From the NCBI GenBank assembly GCA_019745075.1, contig JAIETR010000005.1:53889-117888 (forward strand): 64,000 nucleotides of DNA, read 5' to 3'. Under the pieces are notes generated by a model. That model worked only from the letters and a program-made list of their open reading frames with translations, was not told the DNA's origin and made no database searches. The position numbers and the translations under genes are program-made. This DNA comes from Qipengyuania sp. (GTDB taxonomy: Bacteria > Pseudomonadota > Alphaproteobacteria > Sphingomonadales > Sphingomonadaceae). This document shows, piece by piece, positions 26,951-35,181 of this stretch (position 1 is its first letter; each line of letters starts with the position of its first letter).

Positions 26951-28393
26951 CTATCGCTCCGCATTCCAGAAGCCGCTTTTGCGGCCGTGCCGTGCCCTGA
27001 GATCGGCGACATAACTATCGTGATCGGGATAGCCCGCCCAGTCATCGATACGGCGGGAGAGATATTCACAGCTCTGCAAATGGCGGGCGGCGTGGGAATA
27101 GCGCTTCGACCGCCCCCTATCGAGCGCGAAATCGATCATGGCGCGAAGAATCAGCGTGGCGGCGAGCGGATGATCCTTGTCCAGATGGTCCGCAGCATCG
27201 GTCAGATACCAATAATGGTCACCGCTCATTTCGCCATGCCGCGCCAGCACCATGGACGCAGCCGCCGCCAATGCGGGCCAGGTCGCCAGAAACTGGAGCC
27301 CCCGGTCGAAGTCGGGATAAGCCGCCGCGATGCCCAATGCGCGCTGTTCTGCTTCCTCATCATCAAAATCGGGCAGGCGCTTGAGATAGTCCTTCAGGTA
27401 GTCGGTGTGCAGCACTGTCTCGAACTGGTTCCAGCGCATGGCCTGAGCTTGTTCCGCCCGCCCCAGTTCATCGAGCACCTCGATACGCACCCGATCCCAA
27501 TCGGGCCAGTGCCCGCCCTTCACGCGAAGGGATTCAGCGCGATCAAGCACGGCGAGTGCTTCCCCCGCCCGCCCCGCCCCAAGAAGCCGTTGCGCAATCC
27601 CGGCGGCAATCGCGGGATTGGCCTGCTCCTCGCCCGAATAGCGCGCGGCATAGGCATCGACATCGCCAAGGGCATCGGCGATCTCGGTCAACGCCAAGCG
27701 AACCATCCGGGCATGCCCCTTGATCTCCAGATCGTCTTCGTAGAGCGGCCCACCCCGCCCCCAGCCGATCACCCGGCGTTCGCTGTACTTGGGCGGCTTG
27801 GGCGGCGCCTTTTCAAGCGCCTCGAACTTCGCCTTGAGCAGGGCAAGGCCTTCCTTGCCCAAAACCGGTGCCATCAGTCCGATCAACCCGTCGAACTGGC
27901 CACAGTCATTGGCGCAAACACCTGAATAGACCTTGTCCGCCAGCACCGGCACGTTCACCCCGCACTGCGGGGCGAGCCTTCCCAGATTTTCCAGCACATC
28001 TTGGATGACCGAACCGATCGCACCATTGCTGTCGTCGCACCGTTCGTAAAGCGAGGGCGCCATGTCGAGCAGCCGCCAGAGGAGGTCGAACGCGTCCGCA
28101 GGTTGGCTCGGCGCGACACGATCGACGATAGCGCGGCGCTGAGCCTCGAGGTCCGCCACAAAGGCACGGTACTTGTGCCAGTCCACGAATGAGCGGGATT
28201 TAGCGATTGTCGCCAGCCTCTTGCGGACCTCGACCGCAACGCCCGCACCGCCTTCCGATTGGCCTGCCAGTTCGAGCCGCAAGCGCCGCTTGGCCGCCGC
28301 ATCGCCCGAGACGAGCTCGAGCAGAATGTCCGCCAAACGGCCAGCGCCCAACGCGGCGAGGTTCTTTGCATTCAGGGTCTTGTCGGAAGCCAT
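26951..28393 (-). CDS. DUF6880-like protein of unknown function
   Basis: 480 residues, soluble and largely helical with TPR/HEAT-like character: LADILLELVSGDAAAKRRLRLELAG at the N-terminus, KRLATIAKSRSFVDWHKYRAFVADLEAQRRAI, a DDDLEIK-like acidic stretch, repeated AQRLLGAGRAGEALAVLDRAESL units and a C-terminal RHLQSCEYLSRRIDDW...YVADLRARHGRKSGFW. I recall this as the DUF6880 group; no activity is known to me. It lies between a toxin-antitoxin pair and att copy B, a cargo position in a small element. The 260 bp upstream of the antitoxin (26691-26950) hold no other gene. Confidence 0.7.
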   Translation of the reverse strand: MASDKTLNAKNLAALGAGRLADILLELVSGDAAAKRRLRLELAGQSEGGAGVAVEVRKRLATIAKSRSFVDWHKYRAFVADLEAQRRAIVDRVAPSQPADAFDLLWRLLDMAPSLYERCDDSNGAIGSVIQDVLENLGRLAPQCGVNVPVLADKVYSGVCANDCGQFDGLIGLMAPVLGKEGLALLKAKFEALEKAPPKPPKYSERRVIGWGRGGPLYEDDLEIKGHARMVRLALTEIADALGDVDAYAARYSGEEQANPAIAAGIAQRLLGAGRAGEALAVLDRAESLRVKGGHWPDWDRVRIEVLDELGRAEQAQAMRWNQFETVLHTDYLKDYLKRLPDFDDEEAEQRALGIAAAYPDFDRGLQFLATWPALAAAASMVLARHGEMSGDHYWYLTDAADHLDKDHPLAATLILRAMIDFALDRGRSKRYSHAARHLQSCEYLSRRIDDWAGYPDHDSYVADLRARHGRKSGFWNAER

Positions 28394-28829
28394 ACCGGGC
28401 CATCGCAGGGAGCGTGGACACGGTCAATTCAGCAGGATCTGGGTCAGGAATCCGTAACTGCCAATACCCCGGTCACGGAGGGTATCCAGTACAATTTTGC
28501 AGCCTCGTCGATACCCCCAAATTACCCCCAACCCATCGTCGCTAGGGTCGATTCTGCGTTCTACAAGCGCAACGGGTAAATCCTGAAATCGTGCGATTAC
28601 AATCGCTAAGCACCTGAGCCCGACAGAGAAACCCAACACCGTTCGAGTCCCATTGGGGAATTTTTTATTGCCATTTTTCAACGATTTATACGATATGGTA
28701 GCGGAGGAGGGATCTTTACAAGAGCCATATATACTTGAAAACTTTTCTGTATTGTTCACTGATGTCGCAAAGTACCCCCAGCGATACCCCCACAATTTCA
28801 TCCACAGAATGCCGCTGGCGGATCTTAGC
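28394..28829. other. Non-coding junction with GATACCCCC motifs around att copy B
   Basis: No credible gene. Motifs of the form (C)GATACCCCC or TACCCCC occur as pairs at about 28501-28520 and 28771-28792, flanking the tRNA-derived repeat at 28696-28712; similar motifs recur at about 52119. Short direct repeats next to an att core are what arm-type integrase sites look like. The sequence is lower in GC than its surroundings, with AT-rich stretches at 28660-28695 and 28720-28760. Confidence 0.5.
28696..28712. mobile_element. Att-like copy of the tRNA-Met 3' end (copy B)
   Basis: TGGTAGCGGAGGAGGGA is identical over 17 bp to 62537-62553 (the CCA end, acceptor strand and part of the T-arm of tRNA-Met), same orientation. 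With copy A it brackets a 3-kb segment; with the tRNA it brackets a 33.8-kb segment. Confidence 0.75.
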
Positions 28830-29569
28830 TTACACATCGGCAGCCAGGCTTTCCATGCAAGTGGGAAGTGGCAACAGCCTGCGTCCGGATTGTTCGAGAG
28901 ACTTGAGAATGTTCCGCTTTGAATGCTCGACCATGATGTGAGCCTGGCGGTCCGAAGCGGTGGGGTTCCCTCGGCTCAGCATTTCGTGGAGTCGGCGCGA
29001 GTTCGTTACCGCTTCGCGGCGCCACGAAAGTTCCGCCCCGAGCAAATGCCGGTGCTGCCGATATGCCAGCCGACCCACTCGGGTCATTATCGACGCAGCC
29101 CGCCGCGAACCGCATGCCTCCCGAAACGCAGCGCCGGCTTCGAACGGGAGCCGCAGCTGTTCGTTCATCGGCCCCTTAGCTGCAACGATTGCGTCCATCC
29201 TGTCGATTAGGGCTTCCAGAGCCGACAGGCGCGGCGATGTCGCATGCGAGGCGGCGAGGCGCGCGATCAGCCCCTGCAATACCGCGACAAGGTCCATCAG
29301 ATCGCTGAGTTCCGAGACGTCGAGATCGACGACCCGCAATCATTTCCATGGTTCGTTTTCGATCATTCCGTCCTGTTCGACGATCCGGAAGGCTTCGCGG
29401 CCCGGGCTGCGGCAGACGCCGGTTCGCTGCGCGATTCGATTTCGCGCAGACGCTCTCCCGGCCGATATCTACCCGCGATGATGTCCCGCTCGAGCTGGTC
29501 GGCGATCTGAATCGCGGGCGGCGGCGTACGGACCTCTGCCTCAGGTGTGAGAGCGACCTGCTTCGTCAT
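28830..29569 (-). pseudogene. GntR/FCD-family regulator, frameshifted
   Basis: Three pieces in order give one GntR protein: MTKQVAL...IQIADQLERDIIAGRYRPGERLREIE, then in another frame AQRTGVCRSPGREAFRIVEQDGMIENEPWK followed by a TGA, and then in that same frame RVVDLDVSELSDLMDLVAVLQGLIARLA, the FCD ligand domain, ending CMESLAADV. One missing T at about 29435 explains the first break and a nonsense codon at 29340-29342 the second. The ligand and targets are unknown. It lies beside att copy B and begins the decayed stretch. Confidence 0.75.
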
Positions 29570-29604
29570 GAAGTCTCCGAATTCGATCTGCGGCGCCCGA
29601 ATAT

Positions 29605-29818
29605 CTCGGGCATTTCGCCACCCTCGCCGTCCTCGCCCTCCACCTGGAAAGCCAGGCCGTGAAGGTGGTCGGCGACATACCGCGGAGCCAGCCTCCGCTG
29701 ACGGTGCCGGTCATTGACCTTGGCCTGTGGCAACAGTTGCTGGTGTCGGCCTTGTTGCTGTCGGTGATCGGCTTCGTGGAGCCTGTGTCCGTTGCGCAGA
29801 CCCTGGCAGCAAAGTCGC
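29605..29818 (+). pseudogene. SulP-family anion transporter, internal fragment
   Basis: About 70 residues ([61 protein letters not shown]) match the middle of SulP transporters. There is no start, and the C-terminal half, including the STAS domain, is absent; moaC starts 7 bp later. It is a remnant left when the moaC-moeA segment was joined here. Confidence 0.7.
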
Positions 29819-29824
29819 GCGCGC

Positions 29825-30263
29825 ATGGTGGATATATCGGAGAAGGCCCGCCACGGCGCGCACCGCATTGGCGGGGGGGCCGGCTCGTGTGCCATCATGG
29901 GACGCTGGACGCGGTGCGCGCAGGGCTCGACGCCCAAGGGACAGTGATCGCCACGGCCGAACTCGCCGGGAGCATGGCGGCAAAGCGCACTGCCGACCTC
30001 ATCCCTCTCTGCCATCCCCTCTCACTCTCCAAAGGGGCGGTGCGGATCGAAAATCGACCAGGCGCTCGCCGGGTTTCGCGTTCACACCGAGGTCAAGACG
30101 ACCGGCTCGACCGGGGTCGAGATGGAAGCCTTGACTGCGGTTTCGGCGGCGTGTCTCACCTTGTTCGACATGCTCGAGTCTATCGACAAGACGATGGAGA
30201 TCGGCGCCATCCGGCCCCCCCCCCAAGGAGGGCGGCCGATCGGGCAGCTGGCGGGCAGCATGA
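29825..30263 (+). pseudogene. moaC: Cyclic pyranopterin monophosphate synthase with three homopolymer frameshifts
   Basis: MVDISEK starts the protein; later blocks in other frames are [15 protein letters not shown]...[16 protein letters not shown], then [35 protein letters not shown], then KTMEIGAIR...GGRSGSW. Frame changes coincide with a 7-G run (29873-29879), an AAAA run (30050-30053, one extra A) and a 10-C run (30215-30224, one extra C). The native stop overlaps moeA (ATGA). All known active-site segments are present, so the gene was whole until recently, or the runs are miscalled. Confidence 0.8.
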
Positions 30264-31432
30264 TTGCGTTCGACGAGGCATTGCGTCTTCTGCGCGAGGC
30301 CGCTCACCCGCTTGTGAGCGAACCGGTTCCCATTGCAAAGGCTGCCGGACGTGTCCTCGCTGAAGCCGTGACGGCGCGGGTGGATTCGCCGCCCGCCGAT
30401 TGCTCGGCGATGGATGGCTACGCGGTGCGCGAAGTCGACGTACCCGGTGCATTGCGAGTGGTCGGCGAATCGTTCGCCGGAAGCGGCTTTGTGCCGACGG
30501 TCGAACCGGGATGCTGCGTCCGGATCTTCACCGGCGCACCCGTCCCGGCGGACGCGGACAGAGTGTTCGTCCAGGAAGCCGTGGAGCGGCAGGGCGATCT
30601 TGCGTTGATCCCGGTCGCCGTCGGCGAGGCGCGCCACATCCGCCGTAGGGGGTCCGACTTCTCCGTGGGAGACGAGCTTCTGGGAGCGGGAGACCTCTTG
30701 ACCCCGCGCGCGCTGGTCGCGGCCGCCGCTGCAGACGTGGCGGAGGTCGAAGCATGGCGCCGGCCGACCGTATACGTGCTCGCCACGGGCGACGAGCTCG
30801 CGGCTCCGGGCGACGCCCATAACCGCCCAGGAGCGATACCGGAAAGCGTCTCGTACGGAGTCGCCGCCCTGGCGGAACAGTGGGGGGGCACCGCGCTGGG
30901 AGCCAGCCGCCTGAGTGACGATCTGGATTTGATGGGGCGCGCGGCTGGCGAAGCACTCGCGCATGCGGATTTGGTCGTTGTCACCGGCGGAGCTTCGGTC
31001 GGCGAGCGCGACTTCGCCAAGGCGATGTTTGCAGATCATGGGTTGGAGATCGTCTTCTCCAAAGTCGCCATCAAGCCCGGAAAGCCCGTCTGGCTCGGGC
31101 GCGCGGGAGGACGACTGGTGCTCGGCCTTCCGGGTAACCCGACGTCGGCCATGGTCACGGCCAGGCTGTTCCTGGCCCCGCTCGTGGCGCGGCTATTCGG
31201 CCGTTGCGGCGCACACGAATGGGTGAAGGTGCCGTTGGCTGAGCCGCTTCCGGCGTGCGGCGCGCGCGAGACATTCGCTCGCGCCCGGCGCGCCGCCACT
31301 GGGGCCGTACCGATCGGAAACCAGGACTCAAGCGCCCAACGCGCGCTCGTGGAGGCGGACCTGCTGCTGCGGATGCGGCCCAACGACCCTCCTCGAAAGG
31401 CCGGCGAAGTGGTCGAGGCGCTGGCGTTCTAG
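30260..31432 (+). CDS. moeA: Molybdopterin molybdenumtransferase
   Basis: 390 residues, intact. MoeA features: [33 protein letters not shown], a [19 protein letters not shown] block, [17 protein letters not shown], the MoCF fold [14 protein letters not shown] and [14 protein letters not shown], and [27 protein letters not shown]. It inserts molybdate into adenylylated molybdopterin, needed by NarG, FdsA and NasC. The start overlaps the moaC stop; the stop overlaps the convergent mobA end by 4 bp. Confidence 0.92.
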   Translation: MIAFDEALRLLREAAHPLVSEPVPIAKAAGRVLAEAVTARVDSPPADCSAMDGYAVREVDVPGALRVVGESFAGSGFVPTVEPGCCVRIFTGAPVPADADRVFVQEAVERQGDLALIPVAVGEARHIRRRGSDFSVGDELLGAGDLLTPRALVAAAAADVAEVEAWRRPTVYVLATGDELAAPGDAHNRPGAIPESVSYGVAALAEQWGGTALGASRLSDDLDLMGRAAGEALAHADLVVVTGGASVGERDFAKAMFADHGLEIVFSKVAIKPGKPVWLGRAGGRLVLGLPGNPTSAMVTARLFLAPLVARLFGRCGAHEWVKVPLAEPLPACGARETFARARRAATGAVPIGNQDSSAQRALVEADLLLRMRPNDPPRKAGEVVEALAF

Positions 31433-31997
31433 ACGAGGCGCGCTTCCGCCCGGGCAAGATCCTCCGGCGTGTTCACGTTCACGAACGCTTCCGGGTTCCC
31501 CTCGACGACGGCATATCCGATCGCCTCGGCAAAGCCCAAGACCGACCGCCTACCGATATCGAGGTAGCGTTGAAGGTCGGCGAGCGCTTCACTCCGCCAC
31601 AGTCCGCACACCGGGTGAACCCGCCCGCCGCTCGCGGCCAGCGCTGCGGCGTGACCGGGCAGGCCGGCCGAGAGCCGCGCGGGCAGGTCATCCGGCAGGA
31701 ACGGCATGTCGCAGGGGATGGTCAGCACGAGTACCCGACCGGCCTCCCTGGCCGAGGCCAGCCCGGCGAGCGGTCCGGCGACCCCGGCGGGTCGATTACC
31801 ACCGGTAGCGCCACGCCCGCAACCTGTTCGCGCGACCGTGCCGCGATTACCACACGGTCCGACCAGCGCATGGCGCGCTCGATCGCCCGATCGAGCAAAG
31901 TGCGCCCCGCGAGCATGCGCAAAGGTTTTCCGCCGCCCATCCGCCGGGCCTCGCCCCCGGCAAGGATAACCACCCCCAAGTCGTCGCGGCTCGTCAT
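31429..31997 (-). pseudogene. mobA: Molybdenum cofactor guanylyltransferase, single-base frameshift
   Basis: The first part (from 31997) has the nucleotide-binding motif VVILAGGEARRMGGGKPLRMLAG and reads to VVIDPPG; it then goes out of frame. The second part (VLTIPCDMPFLPDDLPARL...HPVCGLWRSEAL...FVNVNTPEDLARAE) completes MobA. Adding one G in the run complementary to 31782-31785 restores the frame and gives GVAGPLAGLASAREAGRVLVLTIPCD. It makes the guanine-dinucleotide cofactor used by NarG-type enzymes. Confidence 0.82.
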
Positions 31998-32029
31998 GCG
32001 GAACTTAGCGCCACGGTTTCGCTTCCGAT

Positions 32030-32043
32030 TTGAGGCAGATCAT
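32030..32043. promoter_or_regulatory. FNR-like box upstream of the alginate-export-type porin
   Basis: TTGAG-GCAG-ATCAT, 55 bp before the porin start; two mismatches from TTGAT-N4-ATCAA. The spacing matches four other boxes in the window. Confidence 0.55.
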
Positions 32044-32098
32044 TCTGCCTGCCCTCAGCGCTCCTAAGCAGCAACCAAGCACAGGAAAAGCGCCAGAC

Positions 32099-33335
32099 AT
32101 GGGCATGAAGACACTTGCTATAGTCGCGGCGCTCGCAGCCTCAAGTCTGCCTGAGGCCGCGATAGCGCAAGCCAGCGATGGCCAGGCGGACGCAGATCAG
32201 ATCGAGCTGCGGCCGATTTTGAGCGTCCGCGCACGCGCCGAATCTGTCGATCAGGGTGCCCTCGAAGCGACCGCCGCGACGCTGCGGGTCCGCGCCGGCG
32301 CCGAAGCGCGCAGGGGCCCGTTCTCCTTGCTCGTCGAGGGAGAAGCAACGCTCGCACCGGTTCGGCGCTACAATGCCTTCCCGTTTCCGGTTCAGGGGGA
32401 AGAGCAATCGCGGCCGGCGCATGCAATAGTCGCCGATCCCGAGAACGTCGAGCTCAACCGGTTGCAGCTTGAATATCGCCATCGCGGCGGCGCGGTCACC
32501 GCCGGCCGGCAACGCATCGGGCTCGACGATCAGCGCTGGGTCGGTTCGGTCGGTTGGCGGCAGAACGAACAGACCTTCGACGCGCTGCGGGCAGTGGCCA
32601 AGGTCGGGCCGGCGACGATCGACGCGACCTACGCCATCGGCCAGCGGACGATCTTCGGCAACGACGCGGGCCCTCGCACCGCGCTCGGCGGGGACTTCGT
32701 CTTTGCCGGCATCAGCGCGGGCAAGGGCGCGATTTCGGGCAAGCTGTTCGCTTACCTGATCGACTACGACGAACCCTTCGCCTATGCCAACAGCAGCCAG
32801 ACCTATGGCGGGTTCGTGGCGGTCGCCATCCCCATCGATCAGCGCGCCTCGGCCAGCGTACGAGCCAGCTACGCGCGGCAATCGGACCACGGCGCCAACC
32901 CGTTTGATTTTGCGGCCGATTACTGGTCTTTCGAGGCTGCGGCCAAGCTGGCGGGGTTCGATCTCGCAGCGGGCATGGAAACGCTCGGGGCCGACAACGG
33001 CCGTGCGGTCCAGACGCCGCTGGCCACGCTCCATAAGTTCAACGGCTGGGCGGACGTATTCCTGACCACGCCGCCGGGGGGGTCTGCAGGATGGCTATTT
33101 GTCGCTTGGCAGGAAGTTTCCGGAACTGAGCGCGATCCCCGGCCTCAATGCCAGCATCGCGCTGCATCGTTTTCGCAGCAGCGATGGCGGTCTGCGCTAT
33201 GGCGAGGAACTGGACCTGGCGGTCGGTGCGCGGTTCCAGTCCATCGCCGCCCTGATCAAATATGCCCGCTATGAACCACGAGGGTTCGGCGTGGATACTC
33301 GCAAACTCTGGCTCCAACTCGAGTTCGCCCTGTGA
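32099..33335 (+). pseudogene. Alginate-export-family outer-membrane porin, one frameshift
   Basis: A signal peptide (MKTLAIVAALAASSLPEAAIA) is followed by beta-barrel sequence typical of the alginate_exp family: LRVRAGAEARRGPFSLLVEGEATLAPVRRYNAFPFP, IVADPENVELNRLQLEYRHRG, TAGRQRIGLDDQRWVGSVGWRQNEQTFDA. At a 7-G run (33076-33082) one extra G shifts the frame; removing it gives GLQDGYLSLGRKFPELSAIPGLN...LWLQLEFAL, a proper barrel end. In nar regions such porins probably admit nitrate/nitrite, an inference here. Preceded by an FNR-like box. Confidence 0.75.
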
Positions 33336-33345
33336 CGAGTCGGAG

Positions 33346-34128
33346 CTAACCCTCGTCGTTACCGGCGGCGACCTCTTCCAGACGCTCGCGTTCGAGCACC
33401 TCCACCCGGTTCTGGCGCTCAAGCCGGATCAGGCCCCGCCCGCGCAATTCGGCCAGCATCCGGCTCACGGTTTCCTTTGTCAGGCCCAGATAGTCGGCGA
33501 TATCCAGCCGGCTCATCGGCAGGTCGAAGCTCTGCGCCATCGAACCGGCGATCGTCTGCTCGCGCTTGAGGAGTTCGAGGAAGAAGCTCGCCAGTCGCTC
33601 CGCGGCGTTCTTGCGGCCCAGCAGCACCATCTGGCGCTGCGCGGCGGCAAGCTCGTGTGCCGCCATGCGGTACAGTTCGCGCTCGATCGAGGGGTGCGTT
33701 TCGATGAAGCTGTCGAAGGCTTCGCGCGAGAACCACCATAGTTCGGACTGTTGCAGCGCTTCGATGGTGAAGGCGTACTCGCCCTCCACCGAAATCCCCA
33801 GGAAGTCGCCCGGGAACATGAAGCCCGTCACCTGGCGTCGGCCGTCGCCCAGCAATGTATAGATCTTGAGCGAGCCCAGCGTGAGCATGAACACCCGGCG
33901 CGCGGGATCGCCCTGGTGAAACACCGGCTGGCCCGCGCGCAGCCGCTGCATCGAGCCCAGCCGTCGCATGTCGGCAAGGACATCGGGCCGCAGGCTACGG
34001 CAGATCGTGATCGGGCGAATCGGGCAGCCCTCGCACGGATGGCCTGATGGCAAGTCGGTCAACGCACCGGAAGGGGTGTAAGGCACGACGACCCTCGATC
34101 TGCGGGTTGCGGTAATGATGTGGCTCAA
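33346..34128 (-). CDS. Crp/Fnr-family regulator (FNR-type, three N-terminal cysteines)
   Basis: 260 residues. N-terminal C32-x2-C35-x7-C43 motif (CEGCPIRPITIC), a cyclic-nucleotide-type beta-roll (RLRAGQPVFHQGDPARRVFML...VTGFMFPGDFLG), and a C-terminal helix-turn-helix PMSRLDIADYLGLTKETVSRMLAEL whose E-x2-S-R reads TTGAT-type sites in FNR. A cysteine equivalent to Escherichia coli C122 is absent and there are no others in the protein. Six FNR-like boxes lie upstream of genes in the same island, so this is the likely local anaerobic activator. No box precedes its own gene. Confidence 0.88.
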   Translation of the reverse strand: MSHIITATRRSRVVVPYTPSGALTDLPSGHPCEGCPIRPITICRSLRPDVLADMRRLGSMQRLRAGQPVFHQGDPARRVFMLTLGSLKIYTLLGDGRRQVTGFMFPGDFLGISVEGEYAFTIEALQQSELWWFSREAFDSFIETHPSIERELYRMAAHELAAAQRQMVLLGRKNAAERLASFFLELLKREQTIAGSMAQSFDLPMSRLDIADYLGLTKETVSRMLAELRGRGLIRLERQNRVEVLERERLEEVAAGNDEG

Positions 34129-34186
34129 CTCCCCCTAGCCGAACCACGCTAGGGTTCAACGGGGAAACACGGGTTGAGGAGAAGCG

Positions 34187-34648
34187 ATGCCGGTGCTGCA
34201 CACCTGTCTCCTCGAGGATGGTGAGCTGGCGATGGCCTATCCGCTGGTGCGGTCCGTTGCGCGGGTCGAGCTCGACCGCTGGCTGGAGTTCGCCCGCGCG
34301 GTGAGCGCGGCGCAAGGAGGAACCCTGGGCGCACGTGCTCGGAGTGGATGCCTCTATGGGGCCGCGACATTCCTGCCGCGGCTGAACCTCGAGTATGGTC
34401 GCGTTCTCGGCGTCGAGATAATGGCCGCGTTCGAACTCGGGCGCGGGCCGCACGCCGAGCGCACGTTGCGCGAAGGATTGGCGAAGATTGCGCGTGAACG
34501 CGACTGCCGCGCGCTCGCTTACACCCTGTCCACCGCGGAGTGCGCCGGCAAGACGCGCACCGATGCATTCGCAAGTCGGGTTATCAGAATGGAGCCTGTC
34601 GCGCCGCCCAGCCGCGCTGGTTTTTCGGCCGCGGCGCGCGACGGTTAG
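34187..34648 (+). CDS. GNAT-fold-like hypothetical protein
   Basis: 153 residues with good translation start context (GAGGAGAAGCG before the ATG). The pattern LEDGELAMAYPLVRSVARVELDRWLEFARAVSAAQGG...GCLYGAATFLPRLNLEYGRVLGVEIMAAFELGRG...LAKIARERDCRALAY resembles a family of acetyltransferase-like proteins found near respiratory genes in alphaproteobacteria, but the acetyl-CoA loop is not clear. It is transcribed divergently from the Crp/Fnr gene and convergently with the small membrane protein gene. Function unknown. Confidence 0.65.
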   Translation: MPVLHTCLLEDGELAMAYPLVRSVARVELDRWLEFARAVSAAQGGTLGARARSGCLYGAATFLPRLNLEYGRVLGVEIMAAFELGRGPHAERTLREGLAKIARERDCRALAYTLSTAECAGKTRTDAFASRVIRMEPVAPPSRAGFSAAARDG

Positions 34649-34854
34649 AGCAAGAACCAGATCGCCAGGGCCACGCAGAGCACTGTCACGACGATCCACA
34701 CCCATGACCAGCCCTCGCCCTCCCCTTCGCTGGCCGAGGCAGTGTCGATCGGGGCAGGGGTCGTGTGGGTGGTGTCGTAGACGGTTTCGGATTGGCTCTT
34801 GAGCGCGGGGTTGAGTGGGGCGCTCTCGGCGTTGCTGGGCAGGGGATCGGTCAT
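34645..34854 (-). CDS. Small single-span membrane protein at the end of the nar operon
   Basis: 69 residues: a polar, Ser/Thr/Glu-rich N-terminal part, then one hydrophobic helix (WVWIVVTVLCVALAIWFLL) running to the C-terminus, a tail-anchored layout. It lies 9 bp after the preceding gene on the same strand, so it is probably translated with the nar genes. No family recognised. Confidence 0.6.
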   Translation of the reverse strand: MTDPLPSNAESAPLNPALKSQSETVYDTTHTTPAPIDTASASEGEGEGWSWVWIVVTVLCVALAIWFLL

Positions 34855-34863
34855 CGCACGCTC

Positions 34864-35181
34864 CTAGTCGGCTGCCGCATGGTGGCTATGCGCGTGGCAA
34901 GCGTGGGCGGTCAAGCGCCAGTCCACCATCGCCCTGAGGCAGACCATGCCCGGGTCTTCGCTATCCCTCAGCGACGACATCAGGGTCGCCCAATCCTCCT
35001 CCGACGCCAGGCGTGAGAAGTCGGCGATGGCGGCCCGAACATACCCCGTCGGGCTGAGCCTGGTCTGCCCTGCTGCCTGCTCCACCTGGATGGCAAGCTC
35101 CGGTTCGAAGCGATGCAGCCAGGCCTGGAATCCGCCCGCCGACCCCCGCGCCGCCGCCAGCAAGTCCCCCAAAGTGTTCAC
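34864..35181 (-). CDS. Hypothetical protein of the nar operon
   Basis: 105 residues, soluble. LGDLLAAARGSAGGFQAWLHRFEPELAIQVEQAAG...GYVRAAIADFSRLASEEDWATLMSSLRDSEDPGMVCLRAMVDWRL, ending in a His-rich tail HACHAHSHHAAAD. The start overlaps the peptidyl-prolyl isomerase stop by 4 bp, and it belongs to the nar transcription unit. The C-x3-H-x-H-x-H-H end could bind a metal, an inference. No family recognised. Confidence 0.65.
   Translation of the reverse strand: MNTLGDLLAAARGSAGGFQAWLHRFEPELAIQVEQAAGQTRLSPTGYVRAAIADFSRLASEEDWATLMSSLRDSEDPGMVCLRAMVDWRLTAHACHAHSHHAAAD

Noticed and set aside
28424..28837. Possible integrase remnant on the minus strand beside att copy B
   Set aside because: The translation contains no R-H-R-Y catalytic segments and is made of repeated WGYRWGY-type pieces produced by the GATACCCCC motifs.
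34187..34648. Second GNAT toxin
   Set aside because: No partner antitoxin lies next to it, and the acetyl-CoA loop is unclear, so only a GNAT-like fold is suggested.
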